Part shown: piece by piece, positions 21,001 through 28,100 of the stretch
Numbering within the stretch: position 1 is the stretch's first letter
How the letters are laid out: every line of letters starts with the position of its first letter
From: Cydia pomonella
Lineage: Eukaryota; Arthropoda; Insecta; Lepidoptera; Tortricidae
Assembly: GCF_033807575.1 (NCBI RefSeq)
Contig: NC_084730.1
Coordinates: 6,555,986-6,619,985 of the forward strand
Direction of reading: 5' to 3'
DNA length: 64,000 nucleotides
Position numbers and translations under genes: made by a program
Notes under the pieces: generated by a model
The model's database searches: none
What the model was told of the DNA's origin: nothing
The model's input: the letters and a program-made list of their open reading frames with translations, nothing else

Positions 21001-22312
21001 TCTCTTGGCCCTCCTCTCGACTGACTCGAGCGCCTCAAGCTGGTATTTGGCTGAACCATCCCACAGATGTGAACAGTATTCCACACAAGATTGGACTTGT
21101 GCTTGGTAAAGGTCGAGCAGCTGCCTAGGTGTAAAATACTGCCTCACCTTGTTGAGGATGCCCAGCTTTTTTGCTGCTAACAGTGCTTTCATATCATATA
21201 TAGAGCAATTTTAAATGATTATGTTTATATATTTTTGTACAATATTTTATGATAGAAATTTATATGATTTAGAATTAAGAGTAAGACATGTTAAAATTGA
21301 TTATGAGCCTTGTAGCTTGAAATAAAGGAATTTTATTTTATTTATTTTATATCTAGCCCTCACGCGCATGAGAGGAGGCCTGTGCCCAGCAGTAGGACGT
21401 ATATAGGCTGAATTATTATATATATTTTATATCAGTTTCAGCTTGTACAAAAATGTTTTCTTGCGTTTGGTTGTTCTAACTGCCTGTAAGTCACATTTCT
21501 GGACTGATTCAATAATTATTATTTTGTTTATTAAGTTTTCTTTGTATTTGTTAATCAATAATATTATAATAAGTTTACATTTATCAATAATAATATACTT
21601 CATTTTTATTACCCTAGGAACTGGAGGTAAACATGTTTCATAGGTAAAAATACTCTTTCACAATTCTAGCTTTATAGCATATTGTAGAAAAGTAGTAAAA
21701 CAAATTGTAAAACCAGTTTAAAACATTTATGAAGGCAAGAATATATGATAGTACCCTCTAAAACTCACAAATTAATCAAGGTAGTAATTTATAGCCTTCT
21801 TGGTACTTAATAGTCCTAAAATTTGCTAGCAAACAATTTTGCTTAATACCAATTTAAATACATATTTTTTTACATAAAGTCTATATGTTGGTAGGAGTTT
21901 AGGAATCCTTAAAGGAAAATACATTCCAATATGCAGGAAAACTACATATGTAATATATATTTAAAATAGGAAATTACAGTTACAAACCTTTATAATTGAG
22001 TAAAGTGCCTAAAAAAAAATGAGTTCACAGCTCAATACAACATTGTTTGAAGCAAGCATTGGCAGATTTATTGATAGGTCTTCATGCATAATAATGACGT
22101 CATAACTTAATACCCGTATAGACCCAACGACGACCCGGAACAGATATAACTGGAGAAAATTGATTAGGAGAGCCGACCCCAAATAAAAATGGGATAAGGC
22201 CAGAAGAAGAAGAATGACATCATAACTTACCTAAAATAATTTTCCGCCGGCTGGCATGAGGCTCCTCGGTGTATACCCACTCAAAATCCGTTCGGGACAC
22301 TTTAGCACCCAT
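3011..22312 (-). CDS. ifc: sphingolipid delta-4 desaturase (DEGS1 / infertile crescent), 3' end off window
   Basis: This membrane enzyme of the endoplasmic reticulum introduces the 4,5 double bond that turns dihydroceramide into ceramide. Exons on the minus strand: 1 at 22312-22231 (ATG to KIIL), 2 at 11722-11546, 3 at 5834-5695, 4 at 4687-4474, 5 at 4134-4069, 6 at 3156-3011. All junctions are GT-AG and the phases agree (1,1,0,1,1,0), giving 275 codons. Exon 1 has the N-terminal VSRTDFEWVYTEEPHASRR block. Exon 2 carries membrane segments. Exon 3 has the first two histidine boxes (HEIAHN, HLEHH), and exon 6 has the third (HMEHH). The family is about 320 residues, so roughly 45 C-terminal residues are missing. 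They are not found between 1 and 3010 and should lie to the left of the BEL element. Introns are stuffed with repeats, and exons 2, 3 and 6 have partial duplicates. Confidence 0.93.
3240..3775 (+). mobile_element. non-LTR retrotransposon fragment (RT C-terminal tail), frameshifted
   Basis: Two overlapping frames give typical LINE tail sequence: KSFIRPVLLYGSETW, then in another frame RIRNEHIRGSLGI and GRPKKRWLDVVTADMEE. The change of frame near 3460 and the missing RT core show a dead 5'-truncated copy. It lies in intron 5 of the desaturase gene, antisense to it. A copy of the same family is at 48300-48530. Confidence 0.85.
4235..4445. mobile_element. short repeat with inverted GCAAATTGCG ends
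   Basis: The motif gcaaattgcgggcatctttc near 4339 faces gaaagatccccgcaatttgc near 4410, an inverted pair typical of a small foldback element. It sits in intron 4 of the desaturase, directly before exon 4. Confidence 0.4.
4737..5530. other. desaturase intron 3, no gene seen
   Basis: AT-rich intron sequence. The stretch 4755-5015 with 'atcagcgctggaagccatcagcaac' and a terminal 'ttctattctattcta' looks like the 3' end of an old LINE. Around 5190-5270 is a weak inverted pair (gttctagtgaaaaggg / cccttttactagag). No coding potential recognised. Confidence 0.4.
5561..5661 (-). pseudogene. partial tandem copy of desaturase exon 3, possible alternative exon
   Basis: Directly 3' of exon 3, after only about 30 bases, a second copy of its last ~100 bases follows, ending HLEHHM with a good GTAAGC donor. 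The beginning of the exon (HEIAHN, first histidine box) and its acceptor are lost, and an 8-base net deletion lies in the surviving part. An AG at ...GCCAACAG could serve as acceptor and would give IGFFANLPFGVAPSISFKKY in frame. That would produce an enzyme with a duplicated second histidine box, or, if exon 3 were skipped, one lacking the first box. More likely it is a non-functional duplicate. Confidence 0.8.
5908..6165 (-). mobile_element. copy of a dispersed poly-A repeat (family of 45263 and 49455)
   Basis: The reverse complement matches the element at 45263-45595: a 'gggtcggcaacgcgcatgtaac' -like core, then 'ggctacggagactgcttaccatcag' -like sequence and 'gtttgccatcga'. It is degenerate and in desaturase intron 2. 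A non-autonomous retroposon is likely. Confidence 0.65.
6166..7027. other. desaturase intron 2, old repeat remnants
   Basis: No gene. The segment 6700-6990 (tgttaaatatcaaactgtgtcgccatcc..., gtataggccaaagg) resembles one arm of the foldback element at 54843-55196, and 7775-7980 resembles its flank, so an old copy appears to have been split by the element at 7028-7699. Confidence 0.4.
7028..7699. mobile_element. TIR element, hAT-like non-autonomous
   Basis: Ends CTAGAGATGTGCCGAATA and, inverted, CTAGAGATGGGCCGAATA differ at one base. Sub-terminal repeats of 'cgaatattcgg' lie near the left end. No transposase is recognised inside. The target-site duplication is not clear. Confidence 0.65.
8228..8555. 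mobile_element. foldback element with internal duplications
   Basis: 'cagtttcattggtcgat' at 8232 is inverted at about 8535 (atcgaccaatgaaactg). Inside, blocks such as 'ataacgactagtgaaactcata' and 'ggaaatctcccgcacccc' each occur twice in direct orientation. Non-coding. Confidence 0.6.
8800..9160 (-). mobile_element. non-LTR retrotransposon fragment
   Basis: The minus-strand frame reads LTWSGHVCRMDDCRLPKSVF, then GGQFLRYKDVLKRHLKACDI and WEELAVQRSEWRNMV. This is the familiar zinc-knuckle-free tail of LINE polyproteins found in many animal genomes. 5'-truncated; only about 120 residues remain. Confidence 0.85.
9161..9760 (+). mobile_element. non-LTR retrotransposon fragment, plus strand
   Basis: Frames on the plus strand give MGEDRAVKRAFLGRPTGSRP then VGRPRYRWEDSVVADLLQL and WQEVAQDRDRWHTFVSEAK, a LINE C-terminal tail of a family different from 8800-9160. 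Frame breaks occur near 9350 and 9450. The two LINE fragments abut tail-to-head at about 9160. Confidence 0.82.
9761..11030. other. desaturase intron 2, no gene recognised
   Basis: A plus-strand frame at 10437-10715 is open but has no family resemblance. Its first 45 bases (gtgctatacgcgtgcgggacagaacatacgcaatgcg) recur at 52098-52142, so it is probably repeat-derived. The rest is AT-rich with no clear structure. Confidence 0.4.
11038..11545 (-). repeat. three extra tandem copies of desaturase exon 2 (B, C, D)
   Basis: Downstream of intact exon 2 (11722-11546) three further copies follow, ending at 11371 (B), 11200 (C) and 11038 (D). The unit is 171 bases, or 57 codons. B has 4 extra bases near 11410, and D lacks 9 bases. 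Each copy has the exon from about NFKWVVTGMV to INHSLML, its donor (GTGAGT, or GTAAGT in D) and about 24 intron bases. Those are fused directly to the next copy's exon interior, replacing the normal acceptor and first ~30 exon bases. Because the unit is a multiple of three, a single frame runs through C and D, and through A into B, broken only by the 4-base insertion. No good acceptor precedes B-D. Confidence 0.9.
11725..12230. other. desaturase intron 1, 5' of exon 2
   Basis: AT-rich intron; the exon 2 acceptor tract (minus strand TTTATTTACAG) is at 11723-11735. Nothing else recognised. Confidence 0.5.
12231..12860 (-). mobile_element. tRNA-derived SINE, split by a nested element
   Basis: Read on the minus strand it has a tRNA-like head with a B-box-like GGTTCAAATCC, a body with 'catgactcaggaacaaatatcc' (plus strand), a tail 'aaataaataaataaat', and 'caataaggcttgtgttgag'. 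The head is interrupted at 12458-12825 by a G-rich TIR element and resumes as 'gcaggttcactacccactagg'. The same family is at 18146, 19052, 38848, 46108 and 53670. Confidence 0.85.
12461..12822. mobile_element. G-rich TIR element nested in a SINE (TSD TAG)
   Basis: Inverted ends GGGGGCGTCCATTAATCGCG and its complement are flanked by TAG at 12458-12460 and 12823-12825. Removing the element and one TAG restores the SINE head, which defines the insertion exactly. The interior holds long G runs (e.g. 12716-12737) and no transposase. The element at 57356-57770 has comparable ends (GGGGTCATCCATTAATTACA), also with a 3-bp duplication. Confidence 0.88.
13222..13326. mobile_element. palindromic MITE
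   Basis: 'tatcgatacggacacagtgccaaaa' faces 'ttttggcacttcgtacgtgtcgata'. A second copy is at 18455-18557. Both lie in desaturase intron 1. Confidence 0.7.
13515..13625 (-). mobile_element. 3' end of a dispersed retroposon
   Basis: 'caatttatttattgcaatcatg ... ctgttagggcacagc' is closely matched at 42920-43020. The T-rich start on the plus strand suggests a poly-A end on the minus strand. Confidence 0.5.
13998..14068. mobile_element. half copy of the AGACCAAGCTAAGTTGGC palindromic MITE
   Basis: Only one arm (gtcagaccaagatatgttggcagcgattttg...) is left; full copies are at 17461, 18607 and 24108. Confidence 0.65.
14735..15199. repeat. tandem pair of a TACAGTACATATGG repeat element
   Basis: Two head-to-tail copies of about 230 bases (14735-14970 and 14971-15199) are nearly identical. 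The first has an extra 12 bases ('taataaattaaa' region). Each contains 'cagtacatatggccc' facing 'ccccatatgtactg'. A diverged copy is at 39746-39975, in reverse orientation. Confidence 0.85.
15200..15826. other. desaturase intron 1, no gene recognised
   Basis: Minus-strand frames at 15361-15683 are GC-richer than their surroundings (gcgcattttcaatgtg...) and contain an inverted pair ('gagcgcatttcacatttgta' / 'attgaaaatgcgctcc'), so they look like another foldback element and not a gene. Confidence 0.4.
15835..16037. mobile_element. hAT-type MITE with 8-bp TSD
   Basis: The ends CAGGGATCGGAAccGG and, inverted, CAGGGATCGGAAACCGG bound 203 bases. Both sides carry the direct repeat GATATAAG (15827-15834 and 16038-16045), the 8-bp size made by hAT transposases. 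Confidence 0.9.
16195..16430 (-). mobile_element. LINE tail fragment, minus strand
   Basis: The minus strand of 16200-16290 reads close to WKELEVAAQDRDKWK, the usual C-terminal motif of LINE polyproteins, and the following GC-rich stretch is compatible with the preceding GRP..RW block. Strongly degraded. Confidence 0.6.
16440..16748 (+). mobile_element. jockey-like LINE 3' end
   Basis: A matching copy is at 49740-49982 (gatgtgtcccgccgagtttcttgcc ... cataagcgcattgtaatatgcctacttg ... actatctttatc). The terminal TATCTT repeats fit a LINE 3' end. No coding part remains. Confidence 0.7.
16749..17460. other. desaturase intron 1, unremarkable
   Basis: AT-rich; a 'taaataaataaataaaaa' tail at 16795 and a 'tttatttatttagg' at 17095 mark ends of degraded retroposons. 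No gene seen. Confidence 0.4.
17461..17609. mobile_element. palindromic MITE, AGACCAAGCTAAGTTGGC family
   Basis: The two arms (gtcagaccaagctatgttga... and ...caacttagcttggtctgcc) pair over about 65 bases around a short centre. Similar copies at 18607 and 24108 make this a small local family. Confidence 0.85.
17884..18074. mobile_element. foldback MITE with GTACCCCTAGTGTAACT ends
   Basis: Terminal inverted repeats GTACCCCTAGTGTAACT are perfect, and arms continue imperfectly through 'aacgcgtttgcgtt' / 'aacgcaaacgcg' . An open frame inside is a by-product. Confidence 0.8.
18146..18405 (+). mobile_element. tRNA-derived SINE
   Basis: The head 'ggtttggcctagtggttagt' with a GGTTCAAATCC B-box resembles a tRNA but cannot be folded into an intact one. 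The body is shared with all copies of the family (catgggtgttttc, ccctcaacacaag, gtgggacttagtc). Confidence 0.88.
18455..18557. mobile_element. palindromic MITE, second copy of 13222 family
   Basis: 'atatcgacacggacaaagtgcc' faces 'ggcacatttttcgcaccgata'. Confidence 0.65.
18607..18739. mobile_element. palindromic MITE, AGACCAAGCTAAGTTGGC family
   Basis: Both arms are present but the left one is shortened compared with 17461-17609. Confidence 0.8.
18887..19033. mobile_element. palindromic MITE
   Basis: 'tgacgttatctatggaaagggaccttattg' faces 'caataaggtcccttttcatagataatgtca'. The centre has a GC-rich inner inverted repeat. Confidence 0.8.
19052..19325 (+). mobile_element. tRNA-derived SINE, second full copy
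   Basis: It is nearly identical to 18146-18405 and ends in (TTTA)n. The two copies lie in the same orientation, about 650 bases apart. A short 3' fragment also occurs at 19490-19520. Confidence 0.88.
19330..20570. other. desaturase intron 1, no gene recognised
   Basis: Contains (GTAT)n at 19632-19650. A tRNA-SINE-like stretch near 20405-20500 has a B-box-like 'ggttcaatccc' and is related to 29040-29100. The open frame at 19989-20243 has no recognisable family. Confidence 0.4.
20575..21192 (-). mobile_element. LINE fragment, RT C-terminal region
   Basis: The minus-strand protein (145 residues) has LYQAQVQSCVEYCSHLWDG, LESVERRAKRIIND and RRKVASLMIFYRIHFGECAE, typical of CR1/jockey-like polyproteins. 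A frameshift near 20760 separates it from the continuing C-terminus (NLFKARVNRYL) that runs to about 20580. The poly-T on the plus strand at 20570-20580 is the poly-A end. Confidence 0.88.
21195..22094. other. desaturase intron 1, no gene recognised
   Basis: Very AT-rich. 'cgcgcatgagaggaggcctgtgcccagcagtaggacgtatataggctg' at 21362-21412 is a LINE tail motif (plus strand) common in moth genomes. Nothing else. Confidence 0.45.
22095..22218 (+). mobile_element. LINE 3' tail fragment
   Basis: The plus strand reads WRKLIRRADPK followed by the GARGAAGAAG end seen in moth RTE-like tails. It ends 13 bases before the donor side of desaturase exon 1. Confidence 0.6.
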
Positions 22313-22669
22313 ACTTAAAATTCGAACGTAGTTCAGTTCCACATTAGAATACGCGAAAGTAACGATTTACGGAAGATACGTTGGTGTCTCTAGAACGTAA
22401 CCGTGAACTAGAGATAATAGGGCAACGTTAGTATATTAAAAAGATAGGTTTATATCTAATCGCAATTCGCCTACCTAATCGTAGACGGCGAACGTACAGC
22501 GAGGAATATAATATAGCAATAGGCGGAGCCGTCGCGCCGGTGGTAATCAAGTCAGTGTTACCAGCGTATGATAGATAAACAGCAAAAATCCGCTAAATAA
22601 ACATTTTCACAATATTATATTATATTTTTTTACTTTTAACCAAAATATTACTTTAAGTTTTGTTAGGTT

Positions 22670-23994
22670 GTTTCAGATTTCAGATTTCAGATTTTTATTC
22701 ATAAAACATAGTATTTTACATGTCAAAATTAGGTTGGTACATAAAACAATTTCTTTACAGAAAATTAGGCACATAAGTTAAGTAGGCGTTTAACAGGTAC
22801 ATACATATTATTTTTAATGCCTGCAAGTATTATTTTCTAAGTATTAGGTACAAAAAAAAAAAAAAACAGGTTTAGTTTAAAATTTATAATTTCGGGTCGC
22901 TACACGTCTCGACAAATTCGTCAATAGTATAGCAAGCAAGATTTGTTAATAACGTTTTTAGACGATTTGCAAACGAGATATCGCTTCGTACTAGTTTTAA
23001 CTCGACTGGTAGTGAGTTATATAATTTTGCACCCATGACACCAAGCGACCCTCGAGTCTTTGCGAATCTGCAACGCGGCACGATTAAAAAATTACTTCGA
23101 CGGGTACTGGAGTGAGTGGTGTATGTGTTCAGGTTTGCTCTCACATATTTGCAGGCGTTTAATATATATACGCTAGGCAGGGTGATGATCTTCGACTCCT
23201 TAAACAGATCCTTAGCGGGAATGTCGTACGCCTTTCTCATTATAATTCGAACAGCTCGTTTCTGCATTCTAAAGGCCCTGTCTCGATCGGCCGCGGTGGC
23301 CCATAAGTCGACACCTTGGATTAGTAAAGCATGGAAATATCCATAGTATGCCTTTTTAATATTTTTGAATGACAAACTTGGTGCAAGTCTCGAGAGCGCA
23401 TAGCATGCTGACGATAACTTTTCACATAAGAGGTCAATGTGAGAGGACCATGTTAGTCCGGAATCTATAGTGAAGCCTAAATATTTTGCCGTATCAACCT
23501 GAGGTACGCTGGTATTGTTTAGCATGATGTTCAACTGGTTAGTATTATGATGCCTAAGTTGAAAATGCATTATGTTCGTTTTTCTACGTTTAACATCATA
23601 CCGTTTGCTGTAAACCATTGGGATATCTCATACATAGACTTATTTACCTTCGATTTCAAAAGTTCAAAGTTATCGGCACTCACGAGTAGGCACGTGTCAT
23701 CCGCAAATGTCACGAATTCAGTATCCGAACAGGCGGTCGCGACGTCGTTAATTAGAACTAAAACAGGCAATTCCCCATCGTCGAACCTTGAGGGACAGCA
23801 GTATCGCCTATCAGCTCCAAGGTACTCTTTGACGTTAGGACATGCGTACTCTGCATTCTGCTTTTCAAAAATGAACCTATGGTGAGTAGGAAAGATCCAT
23901 TTACGCCGTAACGAGACAGTTTTTCCAGGAGTAGAGAGTGGTCGATTGTGTTTGAGGTAAAAAATAATATAGAAATAGCGCAACCCACGGTCAA
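22670..23994 (-). mobile_element. jockey-like LINE, frameshifted RT and C-terminal domain
   Basis: On the minus strand, overlapping frames give an RT region (LLLEKLSRYGVNG, AVPQGSTMG), then FVTFADDTCLLVS with the catalytic FADD. After that comes a long C-terminal frame (KYLGFTIDSGLTWSSHID, LWATAADRDRAFRMQKRAVR, LYNSLPVELK). At least two frameshifts separate these. The 3' end has a poly-T on the plus strand at 22851-22866, and a (TTTCAGA)n at 22672-22698 may be the terminal microsatellite. It lies between the desaturase promoter and RpS3A. Confidence 0.9.
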
Positions 23995-24107
23995 TAAACC
24001 ATGTTCCAGCAGTTGATAAGGGGTAGTCCGTTAATTACGTCACACGTTTAGTGTGTGGGAGGGGGGTGATTGTAGAATTTAATGTAAGCTACCTAGGTAC
24101 TTAGGGT

Positions 24108-24253
24108 TAGATCAAGCTACGTTGGCAGCGATCTTGATGGCCCAGACTGTGCAAGTGTTATTTTAAACGTCAAAATTCTATGAAATTAGAACATTTAAAT
24201 AACACGTGCACAGTCTGGGCTATCAAAATCGCTGCCAACTTAGCTTGGTCTAG
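24108..24253. mobile_element. palindromic MITE, AGACCAAGCTAAGTTGGC family
   Basis: Both arms are present with about 60 paired bases. Just left, 24027-24075 carries 'ccgttaattacgtcacac' and G runs related to the ends of the elements at 12461 and 57356. Confidence 0.82.
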
Positions 24254-24339
24254 CTCTAGCAATCATATATTGACTGTTTAACTGTTATTAAAATGTTTAA
24301 TTAGATACCTACTTCCACCTGCAGTTAAACTGTTAAATT

Positions 24340-24575
24340 TTTGTAATGAATGCCATATAGGAAAAATAATGTTAGGAATAAATGTTGATGAACGGAGAGC
24401 GGATGGTAGACCCAAAAAACGATGGATGGATTGTGTGAAAGAGGATATGAGAAAGAAAGGAGTGAGTGCTGAGGTGACGAAAGATAGAGGAGAATGGAAG
24501 AGAAGAACATGTTGTGCCAAACCCACATAACGTGGGATAAGGGCAGGAGGAAGAAGAAGAAGATAATCTCTGTCG
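24340..24575 (+). mobile_element. LINE tail fragment, plus strand
   Basis: The plus strand reads GRPKKRWMDCVKEDMRKKGV, then DRGEWKRRTCCANPT and a GAAGAAGAAG end, the usual C-terminus and 3' end of an RTE-like LINE. 5'-truncated. Confidence 0.85.
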
Positions 24576-25104
24576 AAATTATAATATTGTATGAATGTTT
24601 CATAATTCAATAAATAACTAATACATGTGCAGTTAAAATGCTCGTAAAAAACGCTACAACCGGATATAAAGTGAAACGTTGTATCTAAAATCTTAATAAT
24701 AGAAACTTTAAATATCAGCCCAATTGATTAGTACTAATAACTAATTATATCATGGAATTAGTGACTTTCGTTATAACGCGGTAACCCTACGTCACAGCCG
24801 AGCTGGCTTGAACCACTTGAACACATGACTGCAATCAGGTGACATTTGACATTGACAGTTGATGTCAGAACTTATTCAAGCTATGATTAAAAGCGTTGAT
24901 ATTTTAGAAATGTATAGATATTTAAGTTTCTCATAAATTCATATTTGCATCATGAATAGTTAAACAAATTAAGTAACTAAAATATCCTACTTGTTAAAAT
25001 ATATTTGTTTCATTTTCTTTTATACAGGTCCCATCGACAATAATTACAGTTCAGCCAACCTACCGGAGAAAATGACATTTGCCTGTGGGCATAAACAATC
25101 CAAA

Positions 25105-25113
25105 CTCTTTCTT
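25105..25113 (+). promoter_or_regulatory. possible 5'-TOP tract of RpS3A
   Basis: A pyrimidine run (CTCTTTCTT) begins 25 bases before the start codon. Ribosomal protein mRNAs usually start with such a tract, so transcription may begin here; there is no TATA box. This is inference from position and composition only. Confidence 0.35.
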
Positions 25114-25129
25114 ATGTTTGATTGTGATC

Positions 25130-28100
25130 ATGGCGGTCGGTAAAAATAAAGGCCTTTCGAAGGGCGGTAAAAAGGGTGTGAAGAAGAAGATGTAAGTGCT
25201 TAATAAACCTGCCATAAGATATTTTAATCAACCGATAATGTGTTTAATATCGTATATTCGAAGTGAAATCTGTGATTGTTGGGATATTAGCCGATATAAC
25301 TTGGTGGCTCGTGTCAATCGTGTTTCCAGTTTCCTTAGAATATTTTTACATATACCACGTTCTTACAATATTTTAATCAATTCAGTCTTTCAAAATTGCA
25401 AGTGACCTATAAGCCTATAACATTATATATTTAAATTTCAAGCGGTGACTTGGTAAGTTTTAAGGTTATATGAAACTTTTTGTATTTTGCTTTCAGTGTA
25501 GATCCCTTCACCCGTAAAGACTGGTACGATGTCAAAGCACCGTCCATGTTCGCCAAGAGACAAGTGGGCACCACCCTTGTCAACCGTACCCAGGTGAGTT
25601 CCATTTCCTTAACTTTTAGGTTAGAATTAGTACAACCTAACCTCACTTTGTGGATAACTGCAATTCTCTTACAAAATAAAAATAATAATTTAGTATGCAG
25701 TATGACTGCCACGTGGTCAAACCTTATGAGCACTAAGCAATTGCCTCCATTAGAATTCATATGAAATAATATAATAGCAATACTATGTATCAAACGTTCG
25801 AAAAAAACCAAGTAGTCAGTGTACAAGGTGGGGTTGAAAATAGGTATAAATAAATTCACTTCTGCAGCCTATAATCTGTTCCCCACTTTCACTCAATAGT
25901 TATTTGTGCAACAAGAGAGGAAAGTTCGTTTTTCTTGCGAGTGTTGATTTTGTTAGAATCTTGAGCATAGTGAGGTACTCAAAAACACGAGATGTAAAAT
26001 AACTTTGCTCTCGTATGACACATACAACTTCTCAGTAGTGAGAACAAATTAAAGGTTAAAAAAATTCAACATCAAGTAAAGTTTTTACTCCATGAAACTC
26101 TGCTCACTCTGCAACTTCCACGGAATGGACCTTACCACTGACAAGTTCAGGTAAGATTGTTAATGTGTATGCCAAGCTTCAGATTGAAGTGGGAATGGGC
26201 TGCTCATATAGCTGGCAAGACCGCTTCATGGAGTAAACAACTACTTGAGTGATGACCATGGGGAAGGAACATGCTCAAAGTACACCCCAGGTGCATTGGT
26301 ACCTCACTATGGTACTCAAAAACACGAGATGTAAAATAACTTTGCTCTCGTATGACACATACAACTTCTCAGTAGTGAGAACAAATTAAAGGTTAAAAAA
26401 AATTCAACATCAAGTAAAGTTTTTATTCCTGTATTCATGGCCTTCACTAAATTAAAAAGCTACTTTGTCTCACTCCCTGGAGTGACGAAAGTAGGCTTGT
26501 TTGAGCTGCTGAGGTGAAAAAACATTTTACAAGCAGTAGTGAGGCAATGTTTCTAAGATGATAATGAAATTTTTGTATTAAACATTCTAAATGATGATCC
26601 ACCTAGCTCGCAATGACACAGAACTGATGAAAACATTTGTTCCCTTTTGATTTATTACTGAAATGCGCATTATTGCAAACATAACCTGAAAAAGTTTAAT
26701 ATTGTCTCTGAACAGTACTTTTTTCCTAGGGTACGAAAATCGCGTCCGAAGGTCTGAAGGGGCGCGTGTTTGAGGTCTCACTAGCTGACCTTCAAGCTGA
26801 CACTGACGCTGAGAGGTATGTCCTAAAATAACAGTATTATTCTTGATATCATTCCTTACATAAAATAAATACATGGCTAAATTTAGCTTTAACAATTGTG
26901 AAAATCTGAATCATAGGAATTAGATAGATTAGCTACTGTTACACATGCTCTAGAATAGCATGCTGAAAAGCGTACTATCAGTATGCTTAATATGAGCATG
27001 CTTATGGACTGTTTACATTTGTTAGCAATGAGAATGCTAGTTTTAACATTTTACTACTGCCTTACTAGCATGCTCAATAAGAACCTGTTCATACGCGCTA
27101 ATGCACGCTCCCTTCCAGCCGTGCTGCCGGTAGCATGCCTAAAATTGCACTGCCATTGATTTTTGAGCAAACTCGAAATGAGCATGCTCATTATTAGCAA
27201 TGTTTCGACACATATACCACTAAGTAGCAATTGCTCAATAGTGGCATGCTTTCATGCTAGTAATCAGCATGTATAACAAACAGTACTATTAAAATATTTC
27301 ATTTAAGCATACTAAATTTAGCCATTTTGAAGTAGTCTTCTATACTAATTTGGCGTAAATAAGTTGCTGTAAGGATTTAAAAAAAAGAGCATTAAATGAT
27401 GATCCACCTAGCTCGCAATGACACAGAACTGATGAAAACATTTGTTCCCTTTTGATTTTGTTTCTGATAGTGCTCAAAAACATCTCGCATATACTTTCTA
27501 ACCATATTTATGAAATTATTAATCAATCCCCTTGTCCTAGGTCTTTCCGCAAGTTCCGTCTCATCGCCGAGGATGTCCAGGGCCGCAATGTGCTCTGCAA
27601 CTTCCACGGAATGGACCTTACCACTGACAAGCTCAGGTAAGATTGTTAATGTGTATGCCAAGCTTCAGATTGAAGTGGGAATGGGCTGCTCATATAGCTG
27701 GCAAGACCGCTTCATGGAGTAAACAACTACTTGAGTGATGACCATGGGGAAGGAACATGCTCAAAGTACACCCCAGGTGCATTGGGACGACGACATCAAA
27801 AGGACTGTGGGGAAGAAGTGGCTCCAGGTTGCACAGAACCAAAACGAGTGCCATAAAATGAAGGACGCCTACACCCAAAGGGTAGTGATGGGCTCAAGAG
27901 AGAGAGAAAGCGATGCCAAGCTTCATATACAATACATATGGTGTGGCGTAGCCATTATCCATCACTTCGATGTTGAACACATTTTCAAAAGATGTAAATT
28001 TAGAGGCGAACAACATGCACTTGCAGCATGATTATGCCGCAGCCAAATTCTTATGCATCTGGTGTGGCTAAGCCTATCCATCTCTTGGATATGTTAAACA

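Noticed and set aside
26587..27661. Minus-strand frames ending in the same 22 residues at two places
   Set aside because: The shared peptide is the reverse strand of the snoRNA-like unit, not a coding repeat.
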